A stretch of 64,000 bases of DNA. Origin: Pomphorhynchus laevis. Lineage: Eukaryota > Acanthocephala > Palaeacanthocephala > Echinorhynchida > Pomphorhynchidae. Under the pieces are notes generated by a model. The model saw only the letters and a program-made list of their open reading frames with translations, did not search any database and was not told where the DNA came from. Location: assembly GCA_012934845.2 (NCBI GenBank), contig WNNJ02000204.1, positions 44,287 through 108,286 on the forward strand, in the 5' to 3' direction. The translations under genes were made by a program, and so were the position numbers. Of this stretch, positions 20,101 to 28,177 are shown one piece after another; within the stretch, counting starts at the first letter, position 1, and each line of letters starts with the position of its first letter.

Positions 20101-23053
20101 AATGCAGGGCTCAGAACATCGCAGGATATTCGGAATGTCATATAATTATTGATGTTGCTTGTATACAATTAAATTGTTAATACACGATTATTACTGATTA
20201 TTAATGTCTAGATCCTCCAAATATTAATTTGCTCGTAGAGAAGCTTATGGATCAAAAACGAATTCACGTTCAATGTAAAATAAATTCAAAGCCTATTATT
20301 AATATAAACAAAGACATTTATTGGTATTGGAACGACGAGCTGACGACAAACTGGATGAACCGTGCGATTATTATAAATAGCAAATCAAGAGCGAATCCTT
20401 TCGAAGTAACCTCTTCGCTAATGATTGAGGTAACCTAGAAATTCTTTTTGATAAATGAGTACATTGAATAACCATATGAATTAATCCATCAATATATAAA
20501 TTTATTTTTAATTATTTGATTAAATAAAATAATAATTGAAAATTGGCAACTATTAACTCCATGTACATAACCCCTTTATAGAATATGAATGCTATTTGTC
20601 TGATATTATTAAAATATATATTTGAAAATTTTACAGCAAAGAATTCATATAAAGGCAAAATTCAAAATAACGCTTTTTATTTTTTTAAACTAATTGAATT
20701 GTCGATAAAATATGATTTTTGATTACATATATTGTGATGTTTACTAAGATCCAATTCGATTACTAATTTAAGCTATTGGAATATAGCTGATTATTTAAAA
20801 ACCTTGTTAGTTTTATTACTAACAAGGTTTTATTTTAGTAAAATTATCGAATGAACAACTTATATTTTTAATGAAGATAAAGTAGAAAATAAAAATTTCA
20901 AATATTTTTATTATTAAAATTATATTTTTACTTATATTTTATTATTTTATTTTGTTTCAAGTAATGCCCTGAAGGAGACGGTAAATGTTTAAGTAAATTA
21001 AACTTTCTAATTGATGCACAAATTAAAAAGACGTAGAGCACTTACAAGACGATATGCCTCATTTACAACTTTAGGAGGCCGATCATGAAACCCGACAACG
21101 GTTGAAAACTTTCGTCCTTCTCTGAAGATATAAAACATTAAGCCGTTTAATGAATCTATTATATATCCTAACGACGAAACATAAATCAACACCTAAAACC
21201 ACTGCTTTGTTACTCATAAATGATATTATTACAATATCATTGGAATTAACAATTGTGCAATCTGAAACTGTATCGAAACAGATGTCAACACGTAGACCTT
21301 TGTATATCAGCATCCTTTAAATGTCGAATGTAAATACAGGCAGAAAACTTTAACCTAATTTTGACTTTAATACTAGGACACAGTATAAGAACCTTCGTTG
21401 GCCTTACTATTGACAACTTAATGAATTTCCATAATCATCATTTCACAAAAATCGAAATGAGACACTTAGTGGAAGCTAAACAATATATGTTGCAATTATA
21501 ATGATCTTTCTCAAATACCTCAAAAACAATGGATAGAGCATTCCCCTCGATTCGTTATCACATATATGCATAAAATCCCATGTAAATCCATATCGATTTG
21601 ATCTGTTAGCAGATTTGTTGTGTCAATTAAATGCTTCCTTCACATTGAAATATGGTTAAATCGTTGTTGATGGAAATGAACAATCGTAGGCCCAATAGGC
21701 CTAATAAGGTCTGTGTAGAAGACACTACAGGTTTGTTTGATTATCTTGCTAGCTATTTGACATCACATTTTATTTTAATTGTAGGTTTTGAGTTTTCCAC
21801 TAATTGACGCAAGTGAACGTTTTTATAAAGCAAGGATGTCCAGATTTTGTAAATTCATATAGAGAAAGTCTTTGGCGAATGTTATAAGCCACTGATACAT
21901 TGAATGACGCTATATTAATTAAAACCCTCGTGAATAGGTTTTATTACGAGAGTAGTTTCAGACCCAATGTAAATTAAATGAAATCGAGTAAACGGACAGG
22001 TTTATAATCAGTGCCTAGAATACTCCATATTTATAGATTTAAATATACATTAGATTCGGTTGATATTAGTCTAATATTACATAATAATATTTTAGAAATA
22101 TTTGACCGCTTTTAATTTAAAATAGCTGGATATATTCCTAGAGAGATTTATTAAACTAACTTGTGGAGTATTTTTTAAATCCTCGTTAACTGTGCCTAAG
22201 ATCCTAGCAAAGCAATAACCTGTGTCAGTTGCTCTTCAACTGATTTTAACATTTACCCTTTTAAATTACCTCCAGGCCAAACGGTATTTTCGGGGTTCAA
22301 TTAACTGTTCATTTTTATAACAACACATCAACTTTGAGGGTGCATCTGGAGAATAAAGGTTTGTATATAAATAATACACGTTGCTAAAATTTTGAAATAA
22401 CACCATTTTATAATTTTTCGGTTTTAAATATAATTTATCTTATAGTTATGATTTAAAACAACATTTACTACTTATTAAAGTATTATTTAAAGGTTTTTGA
22501 TGTGCAAATAGTAATGTTCATTTGAAATTAAAATGTTTATTAAGATGTTTAATTGCTAATAAACAAAATTTTACAAATAAAAAGATATTTTTTATTTGTA
22601 AAAAGTATTAATTATTTGGTAGTGAATATTATCTTAGATTTAATTTTATGAAATTAAGATAAATGTATATTAATTTTGAAAAATTTCAACTTTATAAAAG
22701 GACACCGAGTTCGATAGTAACGTTATTACTTATATAACATGTGCGACCAAGAACGTGCACGGCAATTCAAGTCAAAGAGTAGCTATCACAGCTGGTAAAA
22801 CTTTGTTTTAATTTATTTTTAGAAATTTATTTTATTAGCAAATGCACCGTTGAAGCTACTACATAAAGCACAAAATATGCGAATGAGTGTATATAATCGA
22901 AATCGTCTGATTACCGATCACAAGAAAAACAGACAAGCATTGAAAACACTGATGCACGCTGAAGGTATTTGCAGTTTGGATAGAAATAATTCATCATATT
23001 ATGGCTTCATATTGTTTATTGCCTCTATATTCATAATTGTAGTTTATTATTAG
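11159..23053 (+). CDS. Ig-superfamily cell-surface protein, three Ig domains, Lachesin/IgLON-like (5' end missing)
   Basis: Eight exons with GT-AG introns and matching phases: 11159-11247, 13959-14178, 14868-14882, 15004-15150, 20041-20160, 20212-20429, 22701-22794 and 22839-23053. Together they give about 371 residues without the N-terminus. Each of the three Ig domains has its cysteine pair and core tryptophan: LNC, LWVQL and DMDEGLYGC; LKC, YWM and HSGLWKC; VQC, YWYW and YITC. The protein ends in a hydrophobic run with no cytoplasmic tail, preceded by NSS, as expected for a GPI-anchor signal. Such proteins act in cell adhesion, often in neurons. Introns 1 and 4 are filled with retroelements, yet all joins keep the frame, so the gene looks functional. 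The signal-peptide exon(s) were not found. Lachesin, IgLON or klingon-type assignment is inference from architecture. Confidence 0.85.
11450..13880 (+). mobile_element. Penelope-like element, rearranged, in Ig intron 1
   Basis: A motif-B piece lies at about 11460-11530. RT motifs B to C and the C-terminal part lie at about 11610-12145 (SPIIADLFLSF, FRYIDDI). N-terminal RT pieces then follow from about 12520, containing DKASNNFV and YWNPKLHKNP, present as a tandem triplication of 482 bp. The third unit jumps after about 13760 straight to the RT C-terminus (NKFKLLRGK). The order is therefore scrambled and the element is dead. It nearly fills the intron between 11247 and 13959. Confidence 0.8.
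12605..13770 (+). repeat. 482-bp tandem repeat, about 2.4 units, inside the PLE
   Basis: Unit starts are near 12605, 13087 and 13569 (spacing 482 both times). Each carries the same RT N-terminal coding segment beginning near ttgattaataataaaagctt. Units 2 and 3 are more alike than either is to unit 1, judged by eye. Unit 3 is truncated. Confidence 0.85.
14179..15003 (+). other. Ig introns 2-3
   Basis: AT-rich introns flanking the 15-nt microexon. A cluster of short actagtcataactag-like repeats is seen around 14690-14730. Nothing else recognised. Confidence 0.6.
14868..14882 (+). CDS. Candidate 15-nt microexon of the Ig gene
   Basis: The stretch aagcggagaaaatga lies between an acceptor (tttttattacag) and a donor (gtaaaa). 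Phase is 1 on both sides, so it inserts five residues (about QAEKM) between Ig1 and Ig2 without changing frame. Skipping it also keeps the frame, because exon 2 joins exon 4 directly as C|AA. The donor gtaaaa is the same as that of exon 22701-22794. It could be a cassette microexon or a chance pairing of splice-like motifs. Confidence 0.5.
   Translation, partial: KRRK
15004..20160 (+). CDS. Ig gene exons 4-5: second Ig domain
   Basis: Exon 15004-15150 follows gatatttag and encodes PPELQCLF, SNVSLKCISKGGQPQP and YWMKSNADTPY. It ends in phase 1 at gtaagt. Exon 20041-20160 follows aattttag and encodes ESGLLNLSEIRRNHSGLWKC and AQNIAGYSECHIIIDV, with donor gtatac. Joining restores TAT at the seam. 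The second cysteine is preceded by Trp rather than the usual Tyr. The intron between is 4.9 kb and hosts an RTE LINE, a LINE C fragment and a minisatellite. Confidence 0.85.
15824..16190. repeat. Minisatellite, about 141-bp unit, 2.6 copies
   Basis: Units start with cgggtgacat at 15824, 15966 and 16106 (spacings 142 and 140). All contain atgccagtcaattg and aatataatatgaat. It lies inside Ig intron 4. Confidence 0.85.
16783..18575 (+). mobile_element. RTE-clade LINE, 5'-truncated, long open RT frame
   Basis: A 577-codon open frame (16783-18516) begins in the linker between endonuclease and RT and runs through the whole RT. Visible motifs are SKATGPDDIATELWK, RLLSQTMKIFERIL, VVFLDLEKAFDRVPHEL (motif A), SVGVHQGSALSP (motif B), ILYADDVWLA (motif C), then GVLCDRR, RPVAMYGTECLP, RLRWYGHVLR and RPRGRPKHRWLDGL. 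This C-terminal signature is typical of RTE elements abundant in nematodes. The endonuclease is missing, so the copy is 5'-truncated. The frame is broken just before the expected end, and the 3' end is marked by ctgaagaataagaagaagat. The very long open frame suggests a fairly young insertion in Ig intron 4. Confidence 0.85.
18578..18615. repeat. 38-bp direct repeat, left copy
   Basis: Identical to 19187-19224, beginning aaatcaacaaactgatag. It flanks the LINE C fragment and is the likely target-site duplication. Confidence 0.85.
18616..19186 (-). mobile_element. LINE C fragment (RT), 5'-truncated, between 38-bp direct repeats
   Basis: The minus-strand reading 18596-19138 encodes RT motifs B and C of LINE C: ITGVPQGSPLSLILYLA and LVVYAGDTTSMFS (a substituted YADD), then RKKLKRLAHSAL and VRYLGFTITVNWSAKADL. 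It matches the LINE C copies at 45960-46370 and 48268-48800. The fragment covers only about 570 bp of ORF2. Confidence 0.85.
19187..19224. repeat. 38-bp direct repeat, right copy
   Basis: Partner of 18578-18615; all 38 positions agree by eye. Confidence 0.85.
19225..20040 (+). other. End of Ig intron 4
   Basis: AT-rich, without coding signal. Short nested palindromes made of aattaatt-type runs occupy about 19725-19850. Ends in the acceptor attaattttag. Confidence 0.6.
20212..22794 (+). CDS. Ig gene exons 6-7: third Ig domain
   Basis: Exon 20212-20429 starts after a 51-nt intron and encodes YPPNINLLVEKL, RIHVQCKINSKP, YWYWND and SSLMIE, ending in phase 0 at gtaacc. Exon 22701-22794 follows tataaaag and encodes DTEFDSNVITYITCATKNVH and then QRVAITA, ending in phase 1 at gtaaaa. 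The D-x-G part of the Ig signature is missing in this domain. The 2.3-kb intron contains a candidate antisense exon pair and an almost perfect hairpin. Confidence 0.83.
20797..20834. repeat. Perfect 14-bp hairpin
   Basis: aaaaccttgttagt and its exact complement actaacaaggtttt are separated by a 6-nt loop (tttatt). It lies in Ig intron 6. No flanking transposase or target duplication was seen. Confidence 0.8.
20966..21192 (-). CDS. Candidate antisense host exons, unknown product (nested in Ig intron 6)
   Basis: On the minus strand an open segment (about 21192-21033) follows an acceptor-like gtggttttag. It encodes LGYIIDSLNGLMFYIFREG, RKFSTVVGFHDRPP and KVVNEAYRL, then a good donor (gtaagtgctc). 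About 60 nt further on is a strong acceptor (cgtctccttcag), giving a three-codon tail to a stop, followed at once by aataaa signals. I do not recognise the product. An overlapping reading frame (21083-21313) in another frame may hold an upstream exon. Could be the 3' end of a small gene inside the intron, or a chance frame. Confidence 0.35.
22839..23053 (+). CDS. Ig gene last exon: linker and GPI-type hydrophobic tail
   Basis: Begins after a 44-nt intron (acceptor tttattag) and reads to a TAG/TAA-type stop at 23051-23053. It encodes a basic linker (HKAQNMRMSVYNRNRL, then DHKKNRQALKTL), CSLDRNNSSYYG and a run of about 15 hydrophobic residues (FILFIASIFIIVVYY) that ends the protein. The lack of a charged tail after the hydrophobic run favours GPI anchoring over a transmembrane helix. 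Confidence 0.85.
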
Positions 23054-24380
23054 TTCATTATTTCTTTATAGAATTTGTGTTTGGAGAAACAAGTTGTGAT
23101 GCAAATATATTTAAATTTCAATTGCTATTTTAAGAATGTTTAAAAATATCTTTAATTTAATATTAAATATTAAATTTAATATTTATATAATATTTACTCA
23201 CTCATTTATATATAATGAGCATCATATAATAATCCAGATATTGAATAACATTAGCAGAAATTAATAAGCTACTAAACAGCTAAAATGAACAGACATCCTA
23301 TGATCAACTTGTGATCTACAAGTTGATTATTACTACTTGCTAAGATTTAATCTTTATAATCTTTGTAATCTTTATTTACAAATTTTCTCCTGCCAATACT
23401 AGCATTTAGATAACGAAAATTCGAAATTATCAATCAACCGGGTTGTAATTGTAAACTTCAGTTTAAAGATTATTTTATCCTTGTGCTTTAGAGAAATAAA
23501 TATTTTTGCATTGTGGACAAACTTGTGTTTCCCGAAGCCACCATAAATTTTTCTTATGATTTGCCCAAGTTCAGAGTTGTTACAATGAACAGTTCTGAAC
23601 AGCTCCAATATGTCCTCCCAATACTAGTCGACACGACTTTGACTCATTCTTGCAAGAAGTGATTTTCTTCATTTGTTGTAGTTTCATTTTTGGTGAAGAT
23701 AAAATTGCTGGATTATTTTATCCTTATGTTTTAGAGAAATAAATATTTTTGCATTGTTAGTCAGCTTTTTTTATTTGCAATATTTTCAACATGGGAACAT
23801 ATAAAAAGCAACTGTCAGGCAAGAACAAGTTTTCTGTTTGTTCAGTGTTTATAACTTTTCTCCTGCCAATGCTAGCATTTGCTAACGAAAATTCGAAATT
23901 ATAATTTTCATAAATTGTAAATGTTAATTTCCAGAAATCAAACACAATCAAATGGAAATATATGGACTTATTATTATTCAAATTTTGATAAGACTGTTCA
24001 GCACTTTCTTAAATCCAAATATAAAACAACAGCATGGCTCAACGTGATGGTATTTTTGAAAATCACCAGACACTGATCAAATACTCGTATTTCACGTTTC
24101 GGTCCTTTAAACTTTAGTACGTCTGCTATTTTCGAAGTTTCACCGAATTATTTAACATTATTTGCAATATTTTACAAATTCAATCGATATTATTTATGTT
24201 TTTAAATTATATCTGTAATGGTGGGGAAGATGCAACCTTCAATTAAATAGCTTACCTTTATTTAGTGATCATTTCGGATATTGTAATTGAACATGATTTT
24301 CAATCCTTTTAATAAAATGAAGTGTGCTGATACTATGTAATATTAGGCTTAAAGAATGTAAATATTATGCTTTGTCGATA
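23054..24380. other. 3' flank of the Ig gene with duplicated segments
   Basis: Two short segments occur twice. One, with tctcctgccaat and aacgaaaattcgaaatt, is at about 23385-23430 and 23860-23905. The other, with attattttatcctt and gagaaataaatatttttgca, is at about 23468-23515 and 23718-23757. The order differs between the copies. Weak reading frames here (23399-23608 and 23757-23981, minus) share this sequence and look like repeat, not gene. Confidence 0.55.
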
Positions 24381-26100
24381 TATTTTAAATTTGTATTTTT
24401 TACCACTTATTAAATTTTATTTGATTAAAAAATATTTAATTTTTATTGAAATGCATTTAAAATTTTATTTAATTAATTGATTAATTTAAAAATTAATGAA
24501 TTAATTTGTGATTAATTTTGTTTATCAATTGTTTTATTTTTATTGCTAATTTAAATGTAATTTAAAAATAAAAAAAATATATTTAATATATTTAATTTTT
24601 ATTTTAAATTTGTATTTTTTACCACTTATTTTATTTTATTTAATTAAAAAATATTTAATTTTTATTGAAATGCATTTAAAATTTTATTTAATTAATTGAT
24701 TAATTTAAAAAATTAATGAATTAATTTGTGATTAATTTTGTTTATCAATTGTTTTATTTTTATTGCTAATTTAAATGTAATTTAAAAATAAAAAAATATA
24801 TTTAATATATTTAATTTTTATTTTAAATTTGTATTTTTTACCACTTATTTAATTTTATTTGATTAAAAGATATTTAATTTTTATTGAAATGCATTTAAAA
24901 TTTTATTTAATTAATTGATTAATTAAAAAAATTAATGAATTAATTTGTGATTAATTTTGTTTATCAATTGTTTTATTTTTATTGCTAATTTAAATGTAAT
25001 TTAAAAATAAAAAAATATATTTAATATATTTAATTTTTATTTTAAATTTGTATTTTTTACCACTTATTTAATTTTATTTGATTAAAAGATATTTAATTTT
25101 TATTGAAATGCATTTAAAATTTTATTTAATTAATTGATTAATTTAAAAATTAATGAATTAATTTGTGATTAATTTTGTTTATCAATTGTTTTATTTTTAT
25201 TGCTAATTTAAATGTAATTTAAAAATAAAAAAAATATATTTAATATATTTAATTTTTATTTTAAATTTGTATTTTTTACCACTTATTTAATTTTATTTGA
25301 TTAAAAGATATTTAATTTTTATTGAAATGCATTTAAAATTTTATTTAATTAATTGATTAATTTAAAAAATTAATGAATTAATTTGTGATTAATTTTGTTT
25401 ATCAATTGTTTTATTTTTATTGCTAATTTAAATGTAATTTAAAAATAAAAAAATATATTTAATATATTTAATTTTTATTTTAAATTTGTATTTTTTACCA
25501 CTTATTTAATTTTATTTGATTAAAAGATATTTAATTTTTATTGAAATGCATTTAAAATTTTATTTAATTAATTGATTAATTTAAAAAATTAATGAATTAA
25601 TTTGTGATTAATTTTGTTTATCAATTGTTTTATTTTTATTGCTAATTTAAATGTAATTTAAAAATAAAAAAATATATTTAATATATTTAATTTTTATTTT
25701 AAATTTGTATTTTTTACCACTTATTTAATTTTATTTGATTAAAAGATATTTAATTTTTATTGAAATGCATTTAAAATTTTATTTAATTAATTAAAAAAAT
25801 TAATGAATTAATTTGTGATTAATTTTGTTTATCAATTGTTTTATTTTTATTGCTAATTTAAATGTAATTTAAAAATAAAAAAATATATTTAATATATTTA
25901 ATTTTTATTTTAAATTTGTATTTTTTACCACTTATTTAATTTTATTTGATTAAAAGATATTTAATTTTTATTGAAATGCATTTAAAATTTTATTTAATTA
26001 ATTGATTAATTAAAAAAATTAATGAATTAATTTGTGATTAATTTTGTTTACCAATTGTTTTATTTTTATTGCTAATTTAAATGTAATTTAAAAATAATAA
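24381..26100. repeat. Satellite array, 219-bp unit, about 8 copies
   Basis: The marker ttgtattttttaccactta recurs at 24391, 24610, 24829, 25048, 25267, 25486, 25705 and 25916. Spacing is 219 bp throughout except 211 for the last full step. Units are extremely AT-rich and nearly identical, with single-base indels in A runs. The eighth unit has a variant caccaattg-like spot near 26050 and ends around 26100. Confidence 0.95.
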
Positions 26101-26600
26101 AAAATTATAAAGGGATTTTTTACAATAATTATTCAATTTAACAATTTTACAAATTTAATCGAGATCGTTTTTTTACATTTAGGTTTTACAAGTAATCGGA
26201 ATAGTCAAATTGAAATTTATTCTTCAAACATTATATCCAGCAGCAGCGCCATATCTTCATATAAATTCATTTATTTCTCGTTATATGTTTTGTTTATTCA
26301 TCTGTAAATAGGAATTTCAAAATTGATACATATTTTTATAAATGTTGTTTCAAAAACAATGTTACATTTCTTTTTACAATAAAATTCAATATTGTTTGTC
26401 TAAATTACAGGTTTAAAAGTTTTCCTTCAAATCAGTTTTCCTTTAAATCAAATAAGAAATAAAATCTTATGCTAATATTAAGTATAATATTTATTATTCA
26501 TTCATCAAAACTTTCCGCTTAAAAGTTTAAATTTATTTTTAATAATATTTTATTGATTTAATATATTTTACGATGTTTTATTATGTTTATAGTAACCTAG
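26101..26600. other. AT-rich spacer
   Basis: No exon or transposon core recognised between the satellite array and the presumed 5' end of LINE A. Confidence 0.6.
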
Positions 26601-27152
26601 TTTAATAGGGTGTGTGTCCGTTCATACACGTGGTGCTACTAGAAACTCCCCACAGCATATTAGCTGCGGGATGAGTTAAAGGCAGACAACTCCCGGTGAC
26701 AGGCGCATACGACAGAATGATCAGGAGGATACTAACAAATACGTTATCAATGATAAAGTCCTTCAATTTTCTTACTGGAGCTGGGTGTATACCGCAATCG
26801 ACGAGGCAGGACTTCTCAAGACTTTTCATACTCTCAGACTTCTCGCAGGACTTTTCAGGACTTCTCAATGGTTGTTCAAAACTTCCGCACTTAATCCTGA
26901 CCAAGCTCCGAGCGAAATTGAGGACCAAATTTATTTAAAAAGCATAATGCTTAAATATTTAATGATAATTATTTAATGATACCTTAAAAAGTTTGAGATC
27001 TAAAGTAAACCCAATCTAAAGTAAATACAATAAATAACATACATAGAAGTATACATCGACGACAACCATCGACGACAACCATCGACGACAACCATCGACG
27101 ACAACCATCGACGACAACCATCGACGACAACCATCGACGACAACCATCGTTT
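26600..27152 (+). mobile_element. Presumed 5' untranslated region of LINE A
   Basis: Base composition rises sharply at about 26605 (gtgtgtgtccgttcatac) compared with the spacer. The stretch leads into a 13-bp tandem array that ends three bases before the first ORF. Short degenerate repeats of the caggacttctcaa type occur at 26800-26870. Start is uncertain. Confidence 0.45.
27055..27149 (+). repeat. 13-bp tandem repeat directly upstream of LINE A ORF1
   Basis: Seven perfect units of atcgacgacaacc (27055-27145) plus four bases, ending three bases before the ATG at 27153. This may act as 5' UTR promoter monomers, as in some LINEs; that role is inference. Confidence 0.95.
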
Positions 27153-28177
27153 ATGGGAGGACGTAAGAAAATAACTAAGACCGACACCAACTATGGACAA
27201 CTGCAAGTACAGTGCTCGATACACGACTGCAGCGTCTGGACAACAATCACCTGCGACAAGAATAAGACTAACGAAGACTTCGTATGTGGTTTTTGTGCCA
27301 ACAAACTAATATGCAAACTTTCCAATAAGCACATATCAACATCCAACACGTCAACTCAAACTACCCCCGTCGTTTCTAATGTCCTTTCTCCACCCACCGA
27401 CCCTGCCACCATATACACTTCCTATTCCATGTCATCTTCATTCCCCGACACCCACGTCCCGTCCTTCCCGTCTCGTTTCTCAATAACTTGCATCCATCAA
27501 TCAAAATCACCTCCACCAACCTCCACTATCCTTCCACTCATAACCTTTCCTCACATCGCTTGCCACCCTCTTTATTATCATTATCCTCTATGTCTCCCGT
27601 CGTCAAACCAAATCTCTCCAAATCATCAACTGACAGCTCTTCTATTGTGATCTCACCTACTCACGTCAGTCGTCCTCCTTTACGGAAGCGCTTTGCTTCT
27701 CGCGATCGTTGCGTCATTGTTACTAATATCACGCCTTCTAACTCCTTATCTCCACAAGCACGTCTGGACCACGATGTTTCCGCCTTCAGATCCATCCTCT
27801 CGTCTATTGTTCCTGCGGATAAACCATCCTTTTTCAAGGACATTTCTCCTGTCGCATTCATCCGTCTAAACAAATTTTCTCAATCTAATCCTTCCCAGCC
27901 CCCTCTCCTAAAAATTGTTTTCAAGCATCGCTCTCACGCGTCTTCTGTCTTCTCTCAACGATTCAAACTCATGTCATCTTCAACCACTCGAATTTTCCCC
28001 GATCGCGCCCCTTCTGAAATCGCTCAAATCTCTTCAGCCCGCATCGAAAAACGCCGTCGCGAGGAAAACGGCGAAACATCACTCTCCATCCGAAACATAG
28101 ACGGAAATTTTCAAGTTGTCCACACCCGTCCAAAAATTCAATGGCACTCCATCTCTCCTATGTGTCTTCTCCACTAG
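27153..28177 (+). mobile_element. LINE A ORF1 (zinc finger and RNA-binding-type region)
   Basis: The ATG at 27153 opens a frame with a cysteine cluster near residues 20-50 (QCSIHDCSVW, EDFVCGFCANKL), followed by a Ser/Pro/Thr-rich region. Downstream, in another frame (27488-28177), come RCVIVTNITPS, PPLLKIVFKHR and the basic ARIEKRRREENGE segment, matching the second half of LINE B ORF1 (LLKVVLDSKDH). A frame change lies between the two parts. The protein would bind element RNA. It overlaps the start of ORF2. Confidence 0.8.

Larger units (their letters stand above)
20430..22700 (+). other. Ig intron 6
   Basis: 2.3-kb AT-rich intron. Apart from the hairpin at 20797 and the antisense candidate at 20966-21192, nothing is recognised between 21320 and 22700. 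Confidence 0.55.

Noticed and set aside
24381-26100. CRISPR-like array
   Set aside because: Units are contiguous 219-bp tandem repeats without spacers in a eukaryotic genome; it is a satellite.
26602-26928. Possible downstream exon of the carboxypeptidase (minus strand)
   Set aside because: The peptide has none of the expected downstream carboxypeptidase motifs; the region fits better as LINE A 5' sequence.
26984-27224. Minus-strand protein with repeated VVVDGCRRWLSS-type units
   Set aside because: It is the translation of the 13-bp tandem repeat in the LINE A 5' region read on the wrong strand.
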